In this document: one piece after another, positions 41,810 through 49,987 of the stretch
Position numbering within the stretch: position 1 is the first letter of the stretch
How the letters are laid out: the number at the start of each line of letters is the position of its first letter
NCBI RefSeq assembly: GCF_014650175.1
Contig: NZ_BMUL01000001.1
Coordinates: forward strand, 62,001 to 126,000
Reading direction: 5' to 3'
Length of the DNA stretch: 64,000 nt
Source: Streptomyces termitum
GTDB taxonomy: Bacteria; Actinomycetota; Actinomycetes; Streptomycetales; Streptomycetaceae
The notes under the pieces: generated by a model
Told to the model about the DNA's origin: nothing
What the model saw: only the letters and a program-made list of their open reading frames with translations
The model's database searches: none
Translations under genes and position numbers: made by a program

Positions 41810-42385
41810 TCAGAGGTTGACGCCGAAGTCGCGGGCGATGCCCTCCAGGCCGGAGGCGTAGCCCTGGCCGACCGCGCGGAACTTCCACTCGGCGCCGTTG
41901 CGGTACAGCTCGCCGAAGACCATGGCGGTCTCGGTGGCGGCGTCCTCGGAGAGGTCGTAGCGGGCGATCTCGGCGCCGCCGGCCTGGTTCACGATGCGGA
42001 TGTACGCATTGCGGACCTGGCCGAAGTTCTGCGAGCGGGAGACCGCGTCGTAGATGGAGACCGGGAAGACGATCTTGTCGACGGTGGCGGGGAGGCCCGC
42101 GAGGTTGACGTTGATCTGCTCGTCGTCGCCGCCGCCCTCGCCGGTGCGGTTGTCACCGGTGTGGACGATGGTCTGGTCCGGCGTCGCCTTGTTGTTGAAG
42201 AAGACGAAGTGGGCGTCCGAGGCCACCCGGCCGGCCGCGTCGACACCGATCGCGGAGGCGTCGAGGTCGAAGTCGGTGCCGGTGGTGGTGCGGACGTCCC
42301 AGCCGAGACCCACGGTGACGGCGGTCAGGCCCGGTGCCTCCTTCGTCAGGGAGACGTTGCCGCCCTTGGAGAGGCTCACAGCCAT
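41810..42385 (-). CDS. terD: TerD family protein
   Basis: A 191-residue cytosolic calcium-binding stress protein. Starts [20 protein letters not shown], with the core [32 protein letters not shown], and [20 protein letters not shown], then AAVSIYD-like [20 protein letters not shown]. The acidic clusters correspond to Ca2+ sites of TerD. Streptomyces carry many paralogues linked to differentiation and stress; this one stands alone without the rest of a ter operon. ATG 42385 begins the conserved N-terminus. Confidence 0.9.
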   Translation of the reverse strand: MAVSLSKGGNVSLTKEAPGLTAVTVGLGWDVRTTTGTDFDLDASAIGVDAAGRVASDAHFVFFNNKATPDQTIVHTGDNRTGEGGGDDEQINVNLAGLPATVDKIVFPVSIYDAVSRSQNFGQVRNAYIRIVNQAGGAEIARYDLSEDAATETAMVFGELYRNGAEWKFRAVGQGYASGLEGIARDFGVNL

Positions 42386-42516
42386 GGAAGTCCCTTTCCT
42401 CGTGGTCCGGCGCGCTCGTCGCGCGTCGTCGGGAGAAACGCGGCACGGTGGCCGGTGGTTCCCGGGTGTACGAAAACAGGGTGACGCCTCCGGCCCGTGC
42501 CGGGGAACATGGGGGC

Positions 42517-42945
42517 ATGGCAGGCCCCTATCCGATCCGCGGCTCCGTCTCGCTCCCCGAGGCCGAGCTCCAGTGGCGTTTCTCGCGTTCCTCGGGCCCC
42601 GGGGGCCAGCACGTGAACACCTCGGACTCGCGCGTCGAGCTGAGTTTCGACCTGGCGGCGACCGGGTCCCTGCCCGAGGTGTGGAAGGCCCGCGCCCTGG
42701 AGCGGCTGGCCTCCCGCCTGGTCGACGGCGTCCTGACCGTACGGGCCTCGGAGCACCGCTCCCAGTGGCGCAACCGCGAGACGGCGGCCGTCCGGCTCGC
42801 CGCGCTCCTCGCCGAGGCCACCGCCCCGCCGCCCCGCCCGCGCCGCGCCACGAAGATCCCCCGGGGGATCAACGAGCGCCGGCTGCGCGAGAAGAAGCAG
42901 CGCGCCGAGACGAAGCGCGGCCGCCAGGGCCGCGACTGGGGCTGA
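42517..42945 (+). CDS. arfB: Peptidyl-tRNA hydrolase ArfB (YaeJ/ICT1 type)
   Basis: Rescues stalled ribosomes by hydrolysing peptidyl-tRNA. The 142-residue protein has the release-factor GGQ motif in [19 protein letters not shown] (near residues 23-41) and a basic C-terminal tail ([20 protein letters not shown]...[10 protein letters not shown]) that enters the mRNA channel. Length and tail distinguish it from RF1/RF2. ATG 42517 precedes [18 protein letters not shown]; the longer open frame upstream is not supported. Confidence 0.92.
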   Translation: MAGPYPIRGSVSLPEAELQWRFSRSSGPGGQHVNTSDSRVELSFDLAATGSLPEVWKARALERLASRLVDGVLTVRASEHRSQWRNRETAAVRLAALLAEATAPPPRPRRATKIPRGINERRLREKKQRAETKRGRQGRDWG

Positions 42946-42961
42946 GCCGGTCCGTCCGGGC

Positions 42962-43513
42962 TCAGCCCAGGGTGCGGTAGCGCCCGCGGAAGTAGGCGAG
43001 GGGCTCGTCGTCCGGGGCCGGGAGGCCGACGGTGAGGACCCGGCCGATGACCAGGGTGTGGTCCCCGGCCGTGACGCGGTTCTCGGTGCGGCACTCCAGG
43101 GTGGCGAGGGCGTCGTCGAGGAGCGGCGCGCCGCTGGCCGTGCCGCGGGTGTGCGGGAGGTCGGCGAAGAGCAGGCGGTCGGAGACGCGCCCCTTCATGG
43201 CGAAGCGCCCGGCGACGTGCCGCTGGTTCTCGGCCAGCACGGAGACGGCCCAGGTGGGCACCTCGTCGAGGAGGTCGTCCATGCGGGAGCCGGTCCGGAG
43301 GCTGACCAGGACCAGCGGCGGGTCCAGGGAGACGGAGAGGAAGGCGGTGGCGGTCATGCCGGCGTCGCCGCCGTGCGGACCGTCGTCGGGGTCGTGCGCG
43401 GTCACCAGGACCACGCCGGCCGCGAGGCGGGACAGGGCCGCCCGGAACTCGTCGTCGCTCACCCCCTCAGGATGCGGGAGGGGGAGGTCGGTGAGGGGGG
43501 TTTTCCAGAGCAC
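42962..43513 (-). CDS. Flavin reductase family protein
   Basis: A 183-residue FMN/FAD-binding reductase-like protein. Contains FRAALSRLAAGVVLVTAHDP, GMTATAFLSVSLDPPLVLVS and LAENQRHVAGRFA, typical of the HpaC/flavin reductase fold; the C-terminus ends EPLAYFRGRYRTLG. It would supply reduced flavin to a monooxygenase or reduce flavin generally. The start is uncertain: GTG 43513 gives the full frame, GTG 43462 begins at VSDDEFRAAL. Confidence 0.8.
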   Translation of the reverse strand: MLWKTPLTDLPLPHPEGVSDDEFRAALSRLAAGVVLVTAHDPDDGPHGGDAGMTATAFLSVSLDPPLVLVSLRTGSRMDDLLDEVPTWAVSVLAENQRHVAGRFAMKGRVSDRLLFADLPHTRGTASGAPLLDDALATLECRTENRVTAGDHTLVIGRVLTVGLPAPDDEPLAYFRGRYRTLG

Positions 43514-43635
43514 GTCGGCACGCTAACCGGGCCCCGGCGCGGCGGGCATCGGGCGGGGGGACCAGGTGGGACCCGGCGTGGGTCCTAGGACCGGCCACCG
43601 TCAGCGGTGACCCGCCGTATTCAGCCATCCGATAA

Positions 43636-43651
43636 TGTGACTTGAGTCACA
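43636..43651. promoter_or_regulatory. BldD-type box upstream of cdgB
   Basis: TGTGACTTGAGTCACA is a perfect inverted repeat overlapping a GATAAT -10-like hexamer (43631-43636), 127 nt before the cdgB start. It fits the BldD consensus built on GTNAC/GTNAN half-sites. cdgB is a known BldD target in S. coelicolor (from memory). Binding in this strain is inferred. Confidence 0.65.
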
Positions 43652-43777
43652 GAGGGCACTATTTGCTGACCCTGTGTACCGGCTGCACAGCTCACTGTGA
43701 TTCAGTGGCGGGGACAGTACAGCACGAAGTCGATGAGAACCCTGGAGTTGCTGTCGAGGTCTCGGGGAGAGCGAGCG

Positions 43778-45469
43778 ATGGAGACCGAGTCGGAGCCTTA
43801 CGTCCGTCTCTCGACGCTGCGGCAACTGCATCAGGTCGTGGCGGACCTCAACACCGCCCGCAGCATGGCGGACACCCTTCAGACCGTCGCCGACGGCGTC
43901 GTCGCCGGGCTCAACTACCAGCTCGCCGCCGTCAACCTCGTCCGCCCCGACGGTGACCTCGTCGTCGCCGCCTTCGCCGGGGACGCCGCCGCCGAGGCCC
44001 TGATCACCGGCCGGGTCGGCTCCCGGGAGGCGTGGGAGCGCCGGCTCGCGATGGCCGTCCCCTGGGGCGACCTGCGGTTCATCCCGTACACCGAGGGCTG
44101 GGTCCTCATGGACGACGACGTGCCGCAGTGGCACACCGACGGCCCCGCCCCCCGCTTCGAGGACGAGTGGCACCCGCACGACCGGCTGTACGCCCCCATG
44201 TATGCCTCCGGCACCGGCCGCGAGCTGCTCGGCGTCATATCCGTCGACCGCCCGCGCAACGGCCGGCACCCCGGGCCCTGGGGCCAGGAGGCCCTCCAGA
44301 TGTACGCCTCCCAGTCCGCCATCGCGATCAGCAACGCCCGGCTCCGCTCCAACATGCAGCGCGCCCTCGTCCGCCTGGAGCGCGAGCAGCAGGCCCTGCG
44401 CGCCAGCGAGGAGTCCTTCCGGCAGGCATTCGAGTACGCCCCCTCCGGCATGGCCATCGCCGAGCTCGGCGGCGACCAGCACGGCCGCCTCCTGCGGACC
44501 AACGACGCGCTCTGCCGGCTCCTCGGCCGCCCCTCCTCCGTGATGCGCCGCTACTCCTTCGCCGACCTCGTCCACCCCGAGGACATCGGCACCCTGCTCC
44601 GCACCTCCGCCGAGGGCGGCCGGGCGGAGCTGCGGCTGGCCCGCCGCGACGGCACCTACGTCTGGGTCTCGCTGCGGAACTCGGTGGTCGCCGACGCCGC
44701 CGACGGCCCCCGCTTCCTCCTCACCCACGTCGAGGACATCGAGGAGCGCAAGCGGCACGAGCTCCAGCTCGCCCACCGCGCCTCCCACGACGCCCTCACC
44801 GGCCTGCCGAACAGCGCCGAGCTGCGCTCCCGGCTCTCCGCCCGGATCTGCGAGCGCCCCGCGCACACCGGCGCCTACCAGGGGCCGGGCCCGGACGCCG
44901 CCGCCTACGGCACCGGTTACGAGCAGGTGGCGGAGGCGCCCGCGTACGACGGCCGCCCCGAGTACGAGCACGAGCACGAACACGGCTTCGGCTTCGAACC
45001 GGCCGGGGGCGGGGCGTACGACCACCACGTCCACCTCGTCGCGCCCGCCGGCGGCGAGACCGACGACGGCACGAAGGGGCTCGCCGTCCTCTTCTGCGAC
45101 CTCGACGGCTTCAAGTCGATCAACGACCGGTTCGGGCACCACACCGGCGACGCCGTCCTCATCGAGGTGGCCCGCCGGCTGACCACCTGCGTCCGCGACG
45201 GCGACACGGTCGCCCGGCTCGGCGGCGACGAGTTCGTCGTCCTCGCCGACGGGCTCGGTGCGGCCGACGCCGCCGACCTCGCCGTCCGGCTGCGCAACGC
45301 GATCATCCCGCCCATCCGGGTGGACGGCCGGGCGGTGCGCGTCGGCGCCAGTTTCGGCATCGGCTGGGCCGAATGCGGGATGACCGTCGAAGAGGTGCTG
45401 AACTCCGCCGACCAGCGGATGTACGTGGAGAAGCGTTCCCGCTCCAAGGTGCAGCGCCGGGCCGGCTGA
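43778..45469 (+). CDS. cdgB: Diguanylate cyclase CdgB (GAF-PAS-GGDEF)
   Basis: Makes cyclic di-GMP, which keeps BldD dimeric and delays development. The 563-residue protein has a GAF domain (about 10-185), a PAS domain (about 205-330; FRQAFEYAPSGMAIAEL) and a GGDEF domain (about 340-560). Catalytic ARLGGDEFVVLAD is intact near residue 480, and the inhibitory I-site RDGD lies exactly five residues before it. A His/Glu/Tyr-rich insert (EYEHEHEHGFGF) interrupts the GGDEF domain near its start. ATG 43778 has GGGGAGA upstream. Confidence 0.9.
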   Translation: METESEPYVRLSTLRQLHQVVADLNTARSMADTLQTVADGVVAGLNYQLAAVNLVRPDGDLVVAAFAGDAAAEALITGRVGSREAWERRLAMAVPWGDLRFIPYTEGWVLMDDDVPQWHTDGPAPRFEDEWHPHDRLYAPMYASGTGRELLGVISVDRPRNGRHPGPWGQEALQMYASQSAIAISNARLRSNMQRALVRLEREQQALRASEESFRQAFEYAPSGMAIAELGGDQHGRLLRTNDALCRLLGRPSSVMRRYSFADLVHPEDIGTLLRTSAEGGRAELRLARRDGTYVWVSLRNSVVADAADGPRFLLTHVEDIEERKRHELQLAHRASHDALTGLPNSAELRSRLSARICERPAHTGAYQGPGPDAAAYGTGYEQVAEAPAYDGRPEYEHEHEHGFGFEPAGGGAYDHHVHLVAPAGGETDDGTKGLAVLFCDLDGFKSINDRFGHHTGDAVLIEVARRLTTCVRDGDTVARLGGDEFVVLADGLGAADAADLAVRLRNAIIPPIRVDGRAVRVGASFGIGWAECGMTVEEVLNSADQRMYVEKRSRSKVQRRAG

Positions 45470-45553
45470 TCACCGCGGCGCGGGGGGCTTCGTCCGTTCG
45501 GGGTAGGCTCGCCGGGTCGGCGACGGCTGGCGAGCATGGAGAGGAAGACCCGG

Positions 45554-46525
45554 ATGGCTGCCGGTAACGACGGCGCGAGCAAGCCCGAGGACGAGGATCC
45601 GTTCGGCTATCTGTACGCCGACGGACAGGACGCGTCCGGCCGCTCCGCCCAGGGCGGGGGTTACGGCTACCCGGGCCCCGCGCCCGCGCAGCCGGGGGTG
45701 CCCCGTACCTCCTACAACCAGGTCCGCACCGTCGGCGAGCGCCAGTACGGCGGCCCGCAGCAGCAGGCGTACGTGCCTCCGCAGCAGCAGGCGCCCTACG
45801 GCCAGCCGCACCCGCAGTACGCGGCCCCCGAGACGTACGGCAACGGGCAGCAGACCCGGCAGTCCCCGCCGCCCGCCCCGCGCGGCGGCGGCCGGGGTCC
45901 CAACACCCGGGGCCTGATGATCGGCGCGATCGCGGTCGTCGGCGTCGTCGTGGCGGGCATCGCCGCCGCCGTCATCAACAACATGGGCGGCGAGAAGGAC
46001 CCGAACGCGGGCGGCACCACGCCGACCTCCGCCCCGGCCACCGCCTCCCAGGAGCCCACCGCCTCCGCCGAGCCGAGCGGGGAGCCCACGAAGACCGCCC
46101 TCCCCAAGCAGGACGCGGCCACCCTCCGGCTCGGCGGCCCGGCCGCGGTCGGCAAGGACATCAAGGGCGCCAAGGGCCCCGGCGGCACCTACGTGATGCT
46201 CAACGGCGTCGGAGGCTCCGCGAGCTGGACGGTGGACGTGCCGGAGGCGGGCGACTACACCCTCCGGATCACCTACAGCGTGCCCGGCGAGGACTACAAC
46301 GCCATGCTGACGGTCAACGACCGTCCGCCCTACAAGATCAACATGAAGAACTACGCGCGCGCCGCCCAGGGGGACTGGGAGAAGGGGTGGACCACCACCT
46401 TCGGGTACGCGACCCTCGACAAGGGCACCAACTCGCTCAAGATCTCCTGCGAGCAGGAGAACACCTGCGGCGGGATCATCGACCAGGTCTACCTGGAGGC
46501 GGGCAAGGCGGGCCAGCGCGGCTGA
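45554..46525 (+). CDS. Membrane-anchored carbohydrate-binding-module-like protein
   Basis: A 323-residue protein. The cytoplasmic N-terminal region (1 to about 118) is rich in Gly, Pro, Gln and Tyr (QQQAYVPPQQQAPYGQPHPQ). A single membrane helix (about 120-142; MIGAIAVVGVVVAGIAAAVI) is followed by a Thr/Ser/Pro linker. The external domain (about 190-320) resembles CBM6/CBM35 beta-sandwiches: LNGVGGSASWTVDVPEAGDY, TLRITYSVPGEDY, LTVNDRPPYKINMKNYAR. It may sense or hold wall or extracellular glycans. Promoter TAGGCT is at 45504-45509; RBS GAGAGGAAG. Confidence 0.7.
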   Translation: MAAGNDGASKPEDEDPFGYLYADGQDASGRSAQGGGYGYPGPAPAQPGVPRTSYNQVRTVGERQYGGPQQQAYVPPQQQAPYGQPHPQYAAPETYGNGQQTRQSPPPAPRGGGRGPNTRGLMIGAIAVVGVVVAGIAAAVINNMGGEKDPNAGGTTPTSAPATASQEPTASAEPSGEPTKTALPKQDAATLRLGGPAAVGKDIKGAKGPGGTYVMLNGVGGSASWTVDVPEAGDYTLRITYSVPGEDYNAMLTVNDRPPYKINMKNYARAAQGDWEKGWTTTFGYATLDKGTNSLKISCEQENTCGGIIDQVYLEAGKAGQRG

Positions 46526-46577
46526 CCCGCGCGCCGGGCCCCGGGCCTCCGCCCGGGCGCCCGTCCGGCCGGGGCGG

Positions 46578-47504
46578 TCAGGCGCGGGTGTCGTCCGTCA
46601 CGGTGACCCCCGGCAGGAGGTCCGCGTAGACCGCCGGGTCGAACTCGCCGGCGACCGGGGAGGCGACGGTGGCCGCCGAGAGGGCGACCGCCCGGGCCAG
46701 CCGGTCCGGCCACGGGGTGCCGTCGGCCAGCCCCGCGAGGAGGGCGGCGACGGCGGAGTCGCCCGCGCCGGTCGGATTGCCCCGGACCGGGGCCGGGGGC
46801 GCCGCCCGCCACAGGCCGTCGGGGGTGGCGGCGAGCAGGCCGTCCGGGCCGAGCGAGGAGACCACCGCGTGCGCGCCCCGGCGGCGCGCGTCGAGGGTGG
46901 CGCGGCGGGGTTCGCGCGAGCCGGTGAGACCGGCGAGTTCGTCCGCGTTGGGCTTGACCACGTCGGGGCGGGCGGCGATGCCCCGGCGCAGGGGTTCGCC
47001 GCTGGTGTCGAGGAGGACCGGGACGCCCGCGGCGCGGGCGGCGCGGATCAGGTCGGCGTACGCGCCGACGTGGACGCCCGGCGGGAGGCTGCCGCAGAGG
47101 GCGACGGCCGCGGCCCCGGGCAGCAGGCGCGCGTACCGCTCCCGCAGGGCGGCCCATTCGGCGGCGGTGACGGCGGCCCCGGCCTCGTTGAACTGGGTGG
47201 TGTCCCCGGCGGCGGAGTCCACCACGGCGACCGTGCGGCGGGTGTCGGCGGCGACGTCGACGAGGGCGTCGGTCAGCCGGGGGACGGGGGCGAGGAGTTC
47301 CCGCAGCCGGGCCCCGGTGGCGCCGCCGGCGAAGCCGGTGACGACCGTCTCGTGGCCGAGGGCGGCGAGCACGCGGGAGACGTTGACGCCCTTGCCGCCG
47401 GGGCGCTCGGTGCTGAGGGCGACCCGGTGGCTGGCGCGCGGGACGAGGGCGGGCACCTGGTAGGTGAGGTCCAGCGCCGTGTTGAGGGTGACCGTGAGGA
47501 TCAC
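46578..47504 (-). CDS. PfkB-family hexose kinase (1-phosphofructokinase-like)
   Basis: A 308-residue sugar kinase. N-terminal VILTVTLNTALDLTYQVPAL and the GGKGVNVSRVLAALGHETV motif are typical of the 1-phosphofructokinase/tagatose-6-phosphate kinase group. The C-terminal anion hole and catalytic Asp are in RGNPTGAGDSAVAALLAGLA near residue 245. Its place next to nagA hints at a sugar-phosphate catabolic role, but the substrate is not settled. GTG 47504 begins the conserved N-terminus; the frame extends upstream without support. Confidence 0.85.
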   Translation of the reverse strand: MILTVTLNTALDLTYQVPALVPRASHRVALSTERPGGKGVNVSRVLAALGHETVVTGFAGGATGARLRELLAPVPRLTDALVDVAADTRRTVAVVDSAAGDTTQFNEAGAAVTAAEWAALRERYARLLPGAAAVALCGSLPPGVHVGAYADLIRAARAAGVPVLLDTSGEPLRRGIAARPDVVKPNADELAGLTGSREPRRATLDARRRGAHAVVSSLGPDGLLAATPDGLWRAAPPAPVRGNPTGAGDSAVAALLAGLADGTPWPDRLARAVALSAATVASPVAGEFDPAVYADLLPGVTVTDDTRA

Positions 47505-47625
47505 CTGCCCACCCCCGTACTCCCGGTAAGACCGTGTGGCGTGCGTCCTGTGACGGTCCACGATCATGCCAAAGGAACGGCGATCGGCCCAGACCCGGGG
47601 CGGTCGCCGTTCCTTCCGGCCCTGA

Positions 47626-48795
47626 TCAGGCGGTCTGCGGCACCCGGGCGGAGACGCCCTGCGGGGCGACGATCCACTCGCCCTTGCGCATGACGCCCTT
47701 GACGTCGAAGTCGGCGTCGAGGACGACGAGGTCGGCGTCCTTGCCGGGCTCCAGGGAGCCGACGCGGTCGTCGACGCCGAGGAGGCGGGCCGGGTTGGCG
47801 GAGATGGCCTGGACGATCGACTCGACCGGCAGGCGGTCGATGGTGGCGGCGCGCTTGAAGGCGCGGTCCAGGGTGAGGGTGGAGCCGGCGATGGAGCCGC
47901 CCTCGACGAGGCGGGCCACGCTGTCCTTCACCTCGACCTCCAGCGGGCCGAGCATGTAGCGGCCGTCGCCGAAGCCGGCGGCGTCCATGGCGTCGGTGAT
48001 GAAGGCGACCCGCGCGGCCCCGGCGTGGTGGAAGGCGAGTTCCAGGGCGGCGGGGTGGAGGTGGGTGCCGTCGTTGATCAGCTCGACGGTGACCCGCTCG
48101 TCCTCCAGGAGGGCGGCGATCGGGCCGGGCGCGCGGTGGCCGAGGCCGGGCATCGCGTTGTAGAGGTGGGTGGCGACGGTGGCGCCGGCGTCGATGGCCT
48201 CGGCGGTCTGCTCGTAGCTGGCGTCGGTGTGGCCGATGGCGGCGATGACGCCCTGCTCGGCGAGGAGGCGCACGGAGTCGAGGCCGCCGGGCAGCTCGGT
48301 GGCGAGGGTGACCATGCGGGCCTGGCCGCGGGCGGCGTCGATCAGCTTGAGGACGTCGGCCGGGTGCGGGTCGCGCAGCAGGGTCTCGTCGTGGGCGCCC
48401 TTGCGGCAGGGGGAGATGAAAGGGCCCTCGAAGTGGATGCCGGCGATCTCGCCCTGCTCGGCCAGCTCGGAGAGGAGGCCGGCCCGCTGGACGAGGAAGT
48501 CCGTCTCGCCGGTGACGAAGGAGGCGACGACGGTGGTGGTGCCGTGCAGGCGGTGGGTGTGGACGCCCTTGAGGACGTCCTCGACGCTCCCGGAGGTGAA
48601 GGAGGCGCCGCCGCCGCCGTGGTTGTGCATGTCGACGAAGCCGGGCACGAGCCAGTGGCCGCTGAGGTCGAGGACGGGGGCGTCCTCGGGCGCCTGGCCC
48701 GCGATGCGGCCGCCGTCGACGATCACGCGTCCGTTCTCGACGATCCCGGTGGGCAGCACGACGCGTGCGCCGGCGAGAACCTTGTGATCGGACAT
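47626..48795 (-). CDS. nagA: N-acetylglucosamine-6-phosphate deacetylase
   Basis: Deacetylates GlcNAc-6-P to GlcN-6-P plus acetate. The 389-residue amidohydrolase has FVDMHNHGGGGASFTSG (HxH near residue 58-60), metal ligand Glu in IHFEGPFISPCRKGAHD, His in AAIGHTDASYEQT, VATHLYNAMPGL, and catalytic Asp in VAFITDAMDAAG. ATG 48795 overlaps the nagK stop by one base (TGATG), indicating coupled translation. The operon is headed by a dre site; GlcN-6-P, its product, is the effector that releases DasR. Confidence 0.95.
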   Translation of the reverse strand: MSDHKVLAGARVVLPTGIVENGRVIVDGGRIAGQAPEDAPVLDLSGHWLVPGFVDMHNHGGGGASFTSGSVEDVLKGVHTHRLHGTTTVVASFVTGETDFLVQRAGLLSELAEQGEIAGIHFEGPFISPCRKGAHDETLLRDPHPADVLKLIDAARGQARMVTLATELPGGLDSVRLLAEQGVIAAIGHTDASYEQTAEAIDAGATVATHLYNAMPGLGHRAPGPIAALLEDERVTVELINDGTHLHPAALELAFHHAGAARVAFITDAMDAAGFGDGRYMLGPLEVEVKDSVARLVEGGSIAGSTLTLDRAFKRAATIDRLPVESIVQAISANPARLLGVDDRVGSLEPGKDADLVVLDADFDVKGVMRKGEWIVAPQGVSARVPQTA

Positions 48796-49745
48796 CAGGC
48801 GGAAACCTCCGAGTCGGTGGGGCGCTGGTCGGCGAGCAGGTCCCAGGCGAGGAGGCCCGCGCCCAGGCATCCGGCGGTGTCCCCGAGGGCCGCCGGCACG
48901 ATGGCGGGCAGCTTCTGGAAGGTCACACGTGCCTCCACCGCGGCCCGAAGGGGTGTGAACAAGGTTTCCCCGGCCTCGGCGAGTCCGCCACCGATGATGA
49001 GGGTGCGGGGGTCCAGCAGGGTGAGGGCGGTGACGAGGCCGTCGGCGAGGGCGTCCACGGCGTCCTGCCAGATCCGTACGGCGACGGGGTCGCCGGACTC
49101 GACGGCCTTGGCGCAGTCGGCGGCGTCGGCCTCCGGGTCGCCGGAGGCGTCGGCCCAGGCGAGGGAGACGGCGGAGGCGGAGGCGTACCGCTCCAGGCAG
49201 CCGCGCTGGCCGCAGCCGCAGTCGGCGCCGCCGGGGCGGACCACGATGTGGCCGATCTCGCCGGCGTAGCCGTGCGCGCCGGCCTCGATGCGGTCGCCGA
49301 TGCCGATGGCGCCGGCGATGCCGGTGCCGAGGGGCACGAAGAGGAAGCGGTCGGCGCCGTTGCCCGCGCCGATGCGGCCCTCGGCGAGGCCGCCGGTGCG
49401 CACGTCGTGGCCGAGGGCGACGGGGAGGCCGCCGAGGCGCTCGCTGAGGAAGGCGCGGAGCGGGACGTCGCGCCAGCCGAGGTTGGCGGCGTAGACGGCG
49501 ATGCCGCGGTCGGCGTCGACGATGCCGGGGACGGCGACTCCGGCGGCCGCGGCGGGCTCGCCGTACCGCTCTCTGCCGAGGTCGTGCAGCTCCTGGGCGA
49601 AGGCGAGGATCGTCTCGACGACGGCCTCGGGCCCGCGGTCGCGCCCGGTGGCGCGGCGGGCTTCGTGGAGCAGGGTGCCGTCCGCCCCGACGAGGGCGGC
49701 CTTCATGCCGGTGCCGCCCACATCGAGGGCGATGACGTGTCTCAC
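48795..49745 (-). CDS. nagK: ROK-family N-acetylglucosamine kinase
   Basis: Phosphorylates N-acetylglucosamine (or glucose) with ATP. The 316-residue ROK protein has the ATP loop IALDVGGTGMKAALVGADG at its N-terminus, catalytic Asp in ALGHDVRTGGLAE, and the ROK zinc motif CGCGQRGCLERYASA near residue 175. It is coupled to nagA and equals the nagK-nagA pair known as a DasR target in S. coelicolor. GTG 49745 gives the family N-terminus; the longer frame would include the promoter region. Confidence 0.9.
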   Translation of the reverse strand: MRHVIALDVGGTGMKAALVGADGTLLHEARRATGRDRGPEAVVETILAFAQELHDLGRERYGEPAAAAGVAVPGIVDADRGIAVYAANLGWRDVPLRAFLSERLGGLPVALGHDVRTGGLAEGRIGAGNGADRFLFVPLGTGIAGAIGIGDRIEAGAHGYAGEIGHIVVRPGGADCGCGQRGCLERYASASAVSLAWADASGDPEADAADCAKAVESGDPVAVRIWQDAVDALADGLVTALTLLDPRTLIIGGGLAEAGETLFTPLRAAVEARVTFQKLPAIVPAALGDTAGCLGAGLLAWDLLADQRPTDSEVSA

Positions 49746-49773
49746 GGAGGACAGTCTCGCGCGACTCGCCCCT

Positions 49774-49789
49774 AAAGGTCTAGTCCACT
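49774..49789 (-). promoter_or_regulatory. dre site of the nagKA operon
   Basis: Minus strand AGTGGACTAGACCTTT matches the DasR-responsive element AGTGGTCTAGACCACT at 13 of 16 positions. It lies 28 nt upstream of the nagK start in the spacer shared with the sugar-binding lipoprotein gene. nagKA is an established DasR target; the site here is a sequence match. Confidence 0.8.
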
Positions 49790-49987
49790 GCGGAGGATTG
49801 TTGCGCTCGGATACAAATTCGAGCCCCCGGACGTGGGGAGTTTGTGGTGAAGGTCCTACGGGAGTTGCCGAAGTGATATCGGACTGGTGTAGACCTCTCG
49901 CGGAGGGTGGGGGAGACTTTCTGACCCTGAACCCCCTGAATTTGCAGCTCACTGCTGCTCAACGACGAGCAAAAGGTGGATGAAGCC

